Shown: piece by piece, positions 32,793 through 40,221 of the stretch
How positions within the stretch are numbered: the first letter of the stretch is position 1
How the letters are laid out: each line of letters begins with the position of its first letter
Made by a program: the position numbers and the translations under genes
The notes under the pieces: model-generated
What the model saw: the letters and a program-made list of their open reading frames with translations, nothing else
Database searches by the model: none
Told to the model about the DNA's origin: nothing
DNA from: an uncultured Granulosicoccaceae bacterium
GTDB taxonomy: Bacteria; Pseudomonadota; Gammaproteobacteria; CALCKW01
Reading direction: 5' to 3'
Assembly: GCA_937965695.1 (NCBI GenBank)
Contig: CALCKW010000048.1
Span: forward strand, 1-42,788
DNA: 42,788 bases

Positions 32793-33299
32793 GCTCTGTA
32801 TTTCTTCGAACTGAATTTTCCCGATCAATAAATTTTGGGTTTACTGTCTTTAAATTACACGCTGCTCGATTTTTGATAAATTGTACTGTGGCGGATATTG
32901 GGCTCACCTTCGAGTTTGTAGAGTTTATCTATTGGATCGCTTTGCCACTCCAAATGACAATTCTTTCGCCCCATCAAGCGAATCAAACGAGCGAGGCTTC
33001 GCGTAACTGTAAAGTTCTAGCTACATCAAAATGACGGATGAGTGGTTGCTTAGGCGAGTGACAATATTAGGTTCCCCTTTGTGCAGTCGTTGTAACCCGA
33101 ACTGCTAACTGGTTCACAAAAGGTGCAAACTCCGTTTCAGCAGAGAGAAAGTAGTATTAATGGTAACGCTTTTAACGGCTTAGGATGTTTTAGTTGGTTT
33201 TTTCTTGTGTGTTTCAAAGAGTTCTTCATTGAAAAGATTCTGTACTTATTGTTAGTATCGAAGCAATACAGCAACCGAAGAATGCAATGGAGCCTGAAT

Positions 33300-34886
33300 A
33301 TGAAATTCGCTCAAGACAAGATTAATTCATGGAAAGTCGCAATACACGGTTTTTTGAAGGCTTCGTGCGTTGTTATTTGTTCACTACTGCTTTTCAGTGG
33401 GCCTGCACAGGCCGAACCAGATTATTTGGTTGAGGGCACGGTTGGTACGACATCGGAAGAAGAGGCGAGTGAGTTGGCTTGGGCTGTCAACCAAGCTCAA
33501 GCGAGAATTGTAAACGGAAATATTGCTGCAACTGGAGAATTTCCGTTTGCCGCTGCGTTGCGCACACGTTTTAGAGCTCGGGTGGAATTCTCCGGGCAAT
33601 CTTGGACGTCGGGTCGCTTTTTCATGGGTGACGGTGCTGGGAATTTAGAGGCAGAGTCTGTTTATTGCGGAATTTACGCTGATGAGTTTTGCACGCCCCA
33701 AGAGATCAGTGGGCGGATATGTTTCTTGTTTTTAGATTATGCAAGGACGGGTGTCAATTCGCCGGAAACTCCCAGCCAGCAGGTAGACAGATGTGCCTCT
33801 AGTGGCGGTGTAGGGGTCGTGTTCTTTGATTCTCAAAATGGCAATGTGGGTATAGATGATGTCGCTGATGCCGTTTCTAGCATCCCTGTTGCGAGGATAG
33901 GTTTAAGCAATGGCGACTTTAGTGAGTTTGCTGAAGAAGTCTTTGCCAGTACAGGCACGGTTTTAAAAGCCTCAGTTCTTGTTCCCTCAACTATCTCTTG
34001 TACGGGTAGTTATTTGGGTAACAGATGGGTACTTACCGCTGCTCACTGTGTTGCGACTCCTAGTGCGAACCAGCCTGTTGTACAAACCAGATACCCCAGA
34101 GACTGGACTGTCGTTGTTGGCGTGAATGATATGAACTCTGATCAAGCATTGAGTGAGCTTTCAGGGGTTGCACAGATAGTGGTGAGTCCCGACTATCGGG
34201 TTGACAGTAGTGGTACGCAGCACGGCGATTGGGCTTTGATGCGCTTAAGTAGCGAGCCAAGAAGTGGGTCTGCAATCAAAGTAGCCAGTGTGCAGGCTGT
34301 GGAAACAGGCAAATCTCAATTCAGTGACGTGACGTTGATAGGCTGGGGATCTAAAACTGGATACTTGCCTGGGCAAAATCCAACCAACCCAGACCTGCCA
34401 TCGGATCTGCATCATGCCGTTGTCAGCTTGACTGATACGAATACGTGTAACGCTGGTTTTGCTTCTTACGGATCGCTGTTGGGGCAAACGCTCATACTAG
34501 ACGAAGACATATGCCATGCCAGACAGCCGGATTTTAACGCTGACAGTTGCCAAGGAGACAGTGGCGGCCCCGTGACCATGACGGTGGGCGGCGAGACACA
34601 GTTGGTTGGCGTGACAAGCTGGGGCGTTGGATGTGCTTCTGGGCTACCCGACTTGTATTCTGTTTCTACCGGCCCGTCTTATTACGCGGATAAAATCTCA
34701 GCTGCCGTAGGTTTCAATGTATCGGCAGCAGCAACCGGTGGCACTGTTGGACCGGCTACCGGTAATCCGGATAGCGATGGTTCAAGCAGTTCCGGTGGGG
34801 GCGGCATGTTGTCTTTGTTTAGTCTTTTCGCCTTGTTACTTTGGCTCCCAGTTAACTTTTTCGGCAAGAGGAGACGTGCACAGTGA
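33300..34886 (+). CDS. Secreted trypsin-like serine protease with inserted PA-like domain and GlyGly-CTERM tail
   Basis: A 528-residue S1 protease. A long signal peptide ends near PAQA (residue 38). Activation would cut at R69 before IVNG (70-73). The catalytic triad is H249 (LTAAHC), D310 (HGDWALMRL) and S421 (GDSGGP). D415 in the S1 pocket predicts cleavage after Arg or Lys. Between the first trypsin strand (EFPFAAALRT, to 89) and the histidine region (from 230) lie about 140 extra residues resembling a PA domain (GRICFLFLDY, SGGVGVVFFD, SIPVARIGLSNGD). The C-terminus is a Gly/Ser linker, SSSSGGGGM, a hydrophobic helix and KRRRAQ, a GlyGly-CTERM rhombosortase signal. The ATG follows GGAG; longer in-frame starts exist. 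It overlaps the lipoprotein gene. Confidence 0.9.
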   Translation: MKFAQDKINSWKVAIHGFLKASCVVICSLLLFSGPAQAEPDYLVEGTVGTTSEEEASELAWAVNQAQARIVNGNIAATGEFPFAAALRTRFRARVEFSGQSWTSGRFFMGDGAGNLEAESVYCGIYADEFCTPQEISGRICFLFLDYARTGVNSPETPSQQVDRCASSGGVGVVFFDSQNGNVGIDDVADAVSSIPVARIGLSNGDFSEFAEEVFASTGTVLKASVLVPSTISCTGSYLGNRWVLTAAHCVATPSANQPVVQTRYPRDWTVVVGVNDMNSDQALSELSGVAQIVVSPDYRVDSSGTQHGDWALMRLSSEPRSGSAIKVASVQAVETGKSQFSDVTLIGWGSKTGYLPGQNPTNPDLPSDLHHAVVSLTDTNTCNAGFASYGSLLGQTLILDEDICHARQPDFNADSCQGDSGGPVTMTVGGETQLVGVTSWGVGCASGLPDLYSVSTGPSYYADKISAAVGFNVSAAATGGTVGPATGNPDSDGSSSSGGGGMLSLFSLFALLLWLPVNFFGKRRRAQ

Positions 34887-35272
34887 AATCATTCCTGCGA
34901 TGGATTGTATGTGCCGGCGTTTTTCAGTTAGCAATAGGTTGTTCCTCCGGAGGCCTTTCCGCCGGAAATAGCGAGGCGGAGAAAGAGAACAAAATGGATA
35001 GTGATTCTGAAATAGTCTTGGTACCTGTTGGATCTCCAGTGGTCACTGGAAATACTCTGGCGTTTGATGTCGTGTCTTTTGGTTGCACCCAGGCGACAGA
35101 CTTTCTGGTTGAAACACGCGTTGCTGAAAACCAATGTAAAGTGCGCATAATTCGGCAGAAGCAAGATTTCTGTAAAGCTGCACCGGAAAAAATGTCCATT
35201 CGTTTCGATTGGAACCCGCCCGCAGAATGTGACGGTTTGGATGTCGTTTTTGAGAACCCTGAGCTGCAGTAA
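34883..35272 (+). CDS. Small lipoprotein of unknown function, coupled to the protease
   Basis: A 129-residue protein with a lipoprotein signal peptide: basic N-terminus, hydrophobic core and lipobox LAIGC (Cys 20), followed by SSGGLSAGN, so outer-membrane retention is likely. The mature part has about four further cysteines (FGCTQ, NQCKV, DFCKA, AECDG), enough for two disulphides, and no family I recognise. The GTG start overlaps the protease stop as GTGA, with GGAG upstream, so translation is coupled. A role as inhibitor, folding partner or surface anchor of the protease is inference from that coupling. Confidence 0.8.
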   Translation: MKSFLRWIVCAGVFQLAIGCSSGGLSAGNSEAEKENKMDSDSEIVLVPVGSPVVTGNTLAFDVVSFGCTQATDFLVETRVAENQCKVRIIRQKQDFCKAAPEKMSIRFDWNPPAECDGLDVVFENPELQ

Positions 35273-35683
35273 AGAAACGGAAAGTTCGTCAAGAAGCTAG
35301 TGTGCCGTGGCATCAGCTAGCGGTTTTTATTTCAATGTATATTTTTGAAAACTGACATAGAGCATTCATCGTAGCTCGCAGCTGCGGTGGTGCTTTTGGT
35401 TCTTTCTCAGGTCGAAATTTACGCCCGAAAAGCATTGACGTTATGGCAGTTGAAAAACCGTGGATTTTTTTAATTGCAACACATCTACCAGCGCTTTTTA
35501 TAGCGTTTGAATTTTCTAATTGAACGATGAGCCCTTGGCTTCTTGTTTATTAATTTCTCAGGCTCGAACGCTCTCTCGGAAGATGTTTTTAATATTTGGC
35601 GTATGAAGACACTGAACGACGCCGGACTAATTTATGGCTCACCGAGCTACTGGTTGACAGTTAGATGCGGACTAGCGCTGATA
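35273..35683. other. Intergenic region between lipoprotein and trmH
   Basis: About 410 AT-rich bases between convergent genes, with no credible gene. GCTAG at 35296-35300 can pair with CTAGC at 35317-35321, followed by GGTTTTTATTT, a weak terminator for the protease-lipoprotein transcript. Nothing else stands out. Confidence 0.5.
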
Positions 35684-36361
35684 TTATCGGTATCTTGCCA
35701 AAAACTCAGGGTCTAAATTTCCTTCCTCGTCCATCTTAGGGTAGGCCAATGCATTCCGCTGACAATAATCTGCCACTTTTGGATGAGCCCAGCTGAATAA
35801 CGTGGTTCTATAGACTTCTGCGTCCAAGCGACAACTAGCGTAGAGGCCTGCCTTTTCTCGTTGATGCTGCGCTTCGCTCAGAATAATCGCTGCTGCCACT
35901 GAGACGTTAAAAGATTGCACCATACCCATCATCGGTATAACAATCGGCTGATCAACCATGTCGGCGACGACATCATTGACGCCGTATTTCTCGGCACCTA
36001 ACAACAGCGCTGTGGGTTTGCAATAATCCACTTCTCGATAGTGTATTGCGCGAGGAGTGAGGTGAGCGGCCACAACTTGAACGCCATTGGCTTGCAACTC
36101 TCTAACACTGGCAGCTATTTCGTCTTTGAGTGTGACGTTAACCCACCGATCACTGCCTAGCGCTGTACCGGATGCCGTTTTAAAACGTTGTTTGTCCCGT
36201 TCACCCATCGCTAGTTCGACTTGGCCTATTCCAACTGCGTCGCAGGTGCGGATTATCGCGGCAATATTGTGTGGTTTGTGCACGTAGTCAGCGAGCACGC
36301 TTAAATCTGGTTGGCGACGGTCGAGCGTTGCTCGAAGTTTGGCTAGTCTTTCGGGTGTCAC
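35684..36361 (-). CDS. trmH: tRNA (guanosine-18-2'-O)-methyltransferase TrmH
   Basis: A 225-residue SpoU/TrmH-family SPOUT enzyme that methylates the 2'-OH of G18 in the tRNA D-loop with S-adenosylmethionine. Motif 1 appears in HKPHNIAAIIRTCDAVGI with the conserved N and R. Motif 2 is LLLGAEKYGV and motif 3 is IPMMGMVQSFNVSVAAAI. The C-terminal extension ending DPEFLARYR is typical of TrmH rather than RlmB. The start is GTG with AGAGAAG upstream. It lies downstream of plsC and gmhB on the same strand; a strong hairpin sits 26 bases before its start. Confidence 0.95.
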   Translation of the reverse strand: MTPERLAKLRATLDRRQPDLSVLADYVHKPHNIAAIIRTCDAVGIGQVELAMGERDKQRFKTASGTALGSDRWVNVTLKDEIAASVRELQANGVQVVAAHLTPRAIHYREVDYCKPTALLLGAEKYGVNDVVADMVDQPIVIPMMGMVQSFNVSVAAAIILSEAQHQREKAGLYASCRLDAEVYRTTLFSWAHPKVADYCQRNALAYPKMDEEGNLDPEFLARYR

Positions 36362-36386
36362 TCGATGCTTCTCTCAGCGATTTAAG

Positions 36387-36420
36387 GCCACTATTGTACG
36401 CATAGTGAATGCGTAGTGGC
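36387..36420 (-). promoter_or_regulatory. Strong hairpin between acyltransferase and trmH
   Basis: GCCACT pairs with AGTGGC and, inside it, ACGCAT with ATGCGT around a 5-base AGTGA loop, with a 5-base bulge on one arm. The 12-bp structure lies 18 bases after the acyltransferase stop and 26 bases before the trmH start. No T run follows on the minus strand, so it is more likely a leader or processing structure than a simple terminator. Confidence 0.5.
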
Positions 36421-36438
36421 ATCTGTGCTGTTTTTGTT

Positions 36439-37194
36439 TTAGTAGGGGAATCGCTCGGGATCGTGCATGGTCGCGTATTCACTTTCTATATAGTTTTGCG
36501 CATCGCTCATTATATTGCTTGCCGAACGGTCGAGCGTTGGAATGGGTGGGCCAATGCGGTAGGTCACAGTGCCGGGCCATTTCAACAGGCTGTGGCGTGG
36601 CCAGAACTCACCTGAGTTGTGCACGACTGGCACAATAGGGCGGCCGGTTTTAGCCGCCATCAACGCACCACCCGCTTTGTAATCTGGAGCGTCGCCGGGA
36701 GATTTACGCGTGCCTTCAGGGAAGATAGTTACCCACAATCCCAGTGAGAATCGATCCTCGGCTTGTTCGATCATCTGCGCAATCACCTTGCGGCCAGCTT
36801 TGCGATCAATGGTGATGTAGCGCAGCGCGGACATACCCCATCCAAAAAAGGGCACCCACAATAGCTCACGCTTGGCGACAAAAGCAGAATGCGGAAGCTC
36901 GTAAAGCAGCACAAATGTTTCATAGGTGCTTTGATGTTTACTGAAGATTATCGCTGGTTCATCGGGCAGGTTCTGCATGCCTTCCATTCGATAATCCAGA
37001 CCGCAGATGTAGCGTAGACCCTGAATCTGTAACCAAGCGTAACCTTGCACAATCCAGTATCGCTGAGTTAGCGGTAGGATGAAAGTGAGCAACATGATTA
37101 AGCAGTACACCATGGTTGTGATGGTGATGTAGACCATGTAGATCACTGAGCGAATGAAGGTGAGTTGGCGCGAAATTGCTTTGGCTTCCGTCAC
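36439..37194 (-). CDS. PlsC-like lysophospholipid acyltransferase (HQSTYE variant)
   Basis: A 251-residue membrane acyltransferase. N-terminal hydrophobic segments (VIYMVYITITTMVYCLIMLLTF) anchor it at the inner membrane. Motif I is KHQSTYETF, giving H-x4-E where classical PlsC has H-x4-D, and motif III is IFPEGTRKSPGD. Pseudomonas carries a similar HQST-x-E protein beside gmhB, so the variant is a family feature rather than damage. It probably acylates lysophosphatidic acid or a related lipid. The GTG start overlaps the gmhB stop by four bases, so the two are coupled. No glyQS genes adjoin here. Confidence 0.9.
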   Translation of the reverse strand: MTEAKAISRQLTFIRSVIYMVYITITTMVYCLIMLLTFILPLTQRYWIVQGYAWLQIQGLRYICGLDYRMEGMQNLPDEPAIIFSKHQSTYETFVLLYELPHSAFVAKRELLWVPFFGWGMSALRYITIDRKAGRKVIAQMIEQAEDRFSLGLWVTIFPEGTRKSPGDAPDYKAGGALMAAKTGRPIVPVVHNSGEFWPRHSLLKWPGTVTYRIGPPIPTLDRSASNIMSDAQNYIESEYATMHDPERFPY

Positions 37195-37745
37195 GTCGGG
37201 GTTTGCTCCGATTCTAAAAATTTTTCAACAAAATCGGCAAGATCATCGACAATTTGCACCTGTTTCTCAAGTGCTGGGTTTTCCTCTAGAGTATCTTGGC
37301 CTTTGCCAGTGCGCACCAGCACAGGTTGCGCGCCAACTGCCATCGCTGCTTGCAAGTCTCGCAGGGAATCACCGACCACAGGCACTTTGTCTAGATCAAT
37401 GCCCAAGCGCTTGGATACATCGTGCAGCATACCGGGCTTTGGTTTGCGACAACTGCATTCGTCACTGTTACTGTGAGGGCAGTAGAGTACGGCATCTACG
37501 TGCCCACCGAGCTTGCTCAGCGCATCGTGCATTTTCTGGTGAATAGCGTGCAGATCATTAACGCCAAATAGCCCCAACGAAATGCCCGATTGATTTGAGA
37601 TGATCACGACTCGATACCCGTGCTGATTTAGCTCGGTGATAGCCTCCAGGCTGCCCTCGATAGGCAGCCAAGCATCAGGATTACGGATTTGCTCTGTGTT
37701 GTTGTGGTTGATCACGCCGTCGCGATCGAGCAGCACCAGTTTCAT
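37191..37745 (-). CDS. gmhB: D-glycero-beta-D-manno-heptose-1,7-bisphosphate 7-phosphatase
   Basis: A 184-residue HAD-superfamily phosphatase of the histidinol-phosphatase/GmhB type. It removes the 7-phosphate in ADP-heptose synthesis for the lipopolysaccharide inner core. Motif I is LLDRDGVIN with the nucleophile aspartate. ISNQSGI, the zinc-loop cysteines and histidine CPHSNSDECSCRKPKPGM, and PVVGDSLRDLQAA with the metal-binding Asp are all present. The ATG has AAGG before it. The gene overlaps the downstream acyltransferase by four bases, the conserved gmhB-plsC pairing of gammaproteobacteria. Confidence 0.95.
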   Translation of the reverse strand: MKLVLLDRDGVINHNNTEQIRNPDAWLPIEGSLEAITELNQHGYRVVIISNQSGISLGLFGVNDLHAIHQKMHDALSKLGGHVDAVLYCPHSNSDECSCRKPKPGMLHDVSKRLGIDLDKVPVVGDSLRDLQAAMAVGAQPVLVRTGKGQDTLEENPALEKQVQIVDDLADFVEKFLESEQTPT

Positions 37746-37823
37746 GCGCTAAGCCTTTTTAAGTCTGTATGGCAATTGTACCTTAAGGATGTCGATGCCC
37801 ATAACACTGTCAAAATGGTCTAG

Positions 37824-38708
37824 TTATCGGCGCGATTTGCGTCGTCCCTGCGCGGGCTTTTGCCGAGTCGTTGCTGCTGATCTAGGCTTAGACTTTGTGG
37901 TTGTTTTTCTATGCCTGCTCTTGGTTTTCTTGGGTTCTTTGCGCGGACTTGTCGGCCGTTGTTTGCGGTGCCCGGCGGGCGCCACCGAAGAAGAGTTCTC
38001 TATCGCTTTGGCCAGCGAGCCCAGCTCGCGTTCATTCAAGTCGCGCCATTCACCCGGTGGAAGCCCTTTGAGCGTGATACCCATGATTTCTACACGCTCA
38101 AGCTTCTGCACCTGATAGTCAAAGTATTCAACCATGCGACGTATTTGTCGGTTCATCCCCTCAACCAGTGTGATGCTAAATACTCGCTGCCCAATGCGTT
38201 CAACGGCACATTTTTTAGTGATCTTGCCGAGAATAGGCACGCCATTGCCCAGAGCGCTGATAACTTCTTCACTGATCGGTCTGTCGACCGTGACCACGTA
38301 ATGCTTTTCGTGCTGGTTGCCAGCGCGCAAAATTTTATTGACCAAATCTCCATTGTTGGTCAAAAAAATCAATCCTTGAGAATCTTTATCTAACCGGCCA
38401 ATAGGGAAGATGCGTTTATTATGATTCACAAAATCGACGATATTGTCTTTTTCGCTGTGTTCAGTAGTGCTGACAATGCCCGCAGGTTTGTTCAGTGCAA
38501 TGAAAACTAATGCTTCTTCGTCCCAAGGTTCAATGTCTTGGCCGTTTACCTTGACTTTGTCGCCGGGCGATACTTGATCACCAATGCCAGCGCGTCGGCC
38601 GTTGATGCGCACGTTTCCCTCTCCGATGAATCTATCCGCGTCTCTTCGCGAGCATATCCCGCTCTCGCTGATAAATTTGTTCAGACGGATTGTTTTTTTG
38701 AGAGACAT
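37824..38708 (-). CDS. rluF: 23S rRNA pseudouridine(2604) synthase RluF
   Basis: A 294-residue RsuA-family pseudouridine synthase. An N-terminal S4 domain ([30 protein letters not shown]) is followed by the catalytic domain with [15 protein letters not shown], which carries the active aspartate, and GMNRQIRRM. It matches E. coli RluF closely, for example [18 protein letters not shown] and NSSS near the end of the domain. The last about 50 residues are a low-complexity Lys/Arg/Thr/Pro tail, likely an RNA-binding extension. I use the ATG giving the family start; the frame extends 16 codons upstream. Confidence 0.95.
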   Translation of the reverse strand: MSLKKTIRLNKFISESGICSRRDADRFIGEGNVRINGRRAGIGDQVSPGDKVKVNGQDIEPWDEEALVFIALNKPAGIVSTTEHSEKDNIVDFVNHNKRIFPIGRLDKDSQGLIFLTNNGDLVNKILRAGNQHEKHYVVTVDRPISEEVISALGNGVPILGKITKKCAVERIGQRVFSITLVEGMNRQIRRMVEYFDYQVQKLERVEIMGITLKGLPPGEWRDLNERELGSLAKAIENSSSVAPAGHRKQRPTSPRKEPKKTKSRHRKTTTKSKPRSAATTRQKPAQGRRKSRR

Positions 38709-39119
38709 GCTTAACTCTGGATTGGGTTGATCGATTCGGATCGCCAACGCTAACATTGACGCCTTATTGTCTCAGAAGATAAGGGTTAGCGCCGCATTGG
38801 GGTGTTTGCTGGTTTTCGCAAAGCCAAGCAATTTAAACGACTAGCGATCTATCCTGAAAACGGCAAATGGACGGCTACAAGGTGTGGGCTAATCCTATGC
38901 TGTAGTAAATGACAGTGCTGTTCTGACTGTACTAAACAAGTTTATGGCAGACCAAGTCCAGGTTTAAGAGGTGTCGAGCGCTGCGATTCTCTGCTGTCTT
39001 ACATCACCTTTGCAATATGAAGTTTTCGGTTTTCACGAATAGCTTTTTGATTTTTAACTACTTACCATATCCAAGACAGCCTCGATTGTTGAGGCATTTT
39101 CTATTTCTGCGAGGACGCA
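38709..39119. other. Intergenic region between rluF and the DUF302 gene
   Basis: About 410 bases with no credible gene between divergent genes. A hairpin GCCTC/GAGGC with a 7-base loop at 39079-39095 is followed by ATTTTCTATTT. It lies just before the GAGG ribosome-binding site (39111-39114) of the DUF302 gene. The CCTC of the left arm could pair either within the hairpin or with that site. Confidence 0.45.
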
Positions 39120-39566
39120 ATGAAAAGATTTTTGAGTGTGGTACTACTGTGTGGTTTTTCTATGATTGCTCAGGCCAGCGAAGGCGTTGTTCAGCTTGAA
39201 AGTGCGCACGACGTCACAGCCACCGCTGACAAGTTGGAAGGTATTCTGCTCAGCAAGGGCATGACCATCATGGCACGAGTGCCTCACAGCAAAGCAGCAG
39301 CTGGTGTTGGCGTAGAGCTGCGAGATACTGAACTGCTGATATTTGGAAACCCTAAGGTGGGAAGTCCGCTGATGAAATGCGAGCAGTTAGTCGCCTTAGA
39401 CCTGCCTCAAAAGGCATTGATTTACGCAGATGAGTCGGGCAAGACATGGATCGCTTACAACGACCCAATGTACCTAAAGGCACGTCACAATGTAGAAGGC
39501 TGCGATGAAGCACTGGCTAAGGTGTCCGGTGCTCTGGCTAAGTTGACTGGTGCTGCCGCTAAGTAA
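39120..39566 (+). CDS. Periplasmic DUF302 protein
   Basis: A 148-residue protein with a signal peptide (MKRFLSVVLLCGFSMIAQA, cleavage before SEGV). A DUF302 domain shows TADKLEGILLSKGMTIMARVPHSKAA and the hallmark TELLIFGNPKVGSPLM, followed by the ALDLPQKALIYAD strand. The family has a TT1751-like alpha/beta fold and is common in periplasms of proteobacteria; no activity is established. The short Ala/Lys-rich C-terminus is unremarkable. The start has GCGAGGA before it. It stands alone, convergent with the phosphatase-like gene. Confidence 0.9.
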   Translation: MKRFLSVVLLCGFSMIAQASEGVVQLESAHDVTATADKLEGILLSKGMTIMARVPHSKAAAGVGVELRDTELLIFGNPKVGSPLMKCEQLVALDLPQKALIYADESGKTWIAYNDPMYLKARHNVEGCDEALAKVSGALAKLTGAAAK

Positions 39567-39637
39567 GGCGGTCGCCGCATTAGATACAGCCGCCCATTTG
39601 GCGGTTGCGTCACTGCGATTCGATTCTTAATATCGAT

Positions 39638-39949
39638 TCAGTTTAAATTGAGATACCTGCCCACACGGCCCCGTAATAAAGATACCAGCTCGGGTGCCAT
39701 AAAAGCGTAGTTGTCTGGTACGTCTAAGTTGACCAGCTTTTTGTCATTAAGTTGGGTTGCAAACTTGCGAGCCACTTTTTGACGATGGACTTTCTCCATC
39801 ACAAAAATAATTTCTGCCCACTCTATCAGGTCCCCGCTGACCACGGTTTCAGCATCTTTATTGGTACCTGCGCTTATTGCCTCAATGCCTTGCATGGATG
39901 AAAAGACAGCTTCTGCTGTAGGGCTGCGTAGTTTGTTTTCTGTACACAC
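39638..39949 (-). CDS. Low-molecular-weight protein-tyrosine-phosphatase-like protein, 5' end doubtful
   Basis: A protein of about 103 residues from the short LMW-phosphatase family. The phosphate loop C-x5-R-S is intact (CTENKLRS), followed by PTAEAVF, AISAGT, WAEIIFVMEK and LDVPDNYAFMAPELV. The usual first beta strand before the loop is encoded just upstream in frame (residues REFVVCV), but no ATG, GTG or TTG precedes it. The only in-frame start, GTG 39949, would sit directly before the catalytic cysteine. An ATG at 40010 opens a different frame that stops after 15 codons. A frameshift, sequence error, unusual start codon or decaying gene are the options. Confidence 0.7.
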   Translation of the reverse strand: MCTENKLRSPTAEAVFSSMQGIEAISAGTNKDAETVVSGDLIEWAEIIFVMEKVHRQKVARKFATQLNDKKLVNLDVPDNYAFMAPELVSLLRGRVGRYLNLN

Positions 39950-40221
39950 ACAAACAACAAATTCACGTTCTGTTGCTCTCTTTTCCCTGTGTGAATTTAC
40001 CGTAGTGCATTTCTTTCGGCCTTCAGTTACTGGAAATATAGTTCGTAGACTTGCCTTGCTGTGATGAGTTTACTTCGGAGTGACAAACAGACAGCGGCGA
40101 GCATATTAAGCATAAAGTTCGTGCCCGTGCTATAAGGATTTCCTAACGGTTTGTTTAAAACACGGCTGCAATGAACGTCTCGACTTGCAGCATTGTGTCA
40201 GATCCACCAGAGGAAAAAACC

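Larger units (their letters stand above)
32318..33299. other. AT-rich gene-poor region before the protease gene
   Basis: About 980 bases, clearly more AT-rich than the flanks, with no ordinary gene. It holds the inverted repeat above, a GCGG-T-rich-CCGC hairpin at 32559-32574 and a perfect 14-base palindrome AGAGCTTAAGCTCT at 32784-32797. Two overlapping tiny reading frames lie at 32668-32792. The final 177 bases are in frame with the protease but lie outside its likely start. The long leader suggests complex control of the protease or an unrecognised small RNA. Confidence 0.5.

Noticed and set aside
33123..33299. In-frame N-terminal extension of the protease
   Set aside because: It would place about 59 residues before the signal peptide. 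The ATG at 33300 has a good GGAG site and gives a normal secretion signal.
36439..37194. Acyltransferase motif H-x4-E read as a disabling mutation
   Set aside because: The HQST-x-E form is, as I recall, usual in the branch linked to gmhB in Pseudomonas, so it is a family variant.
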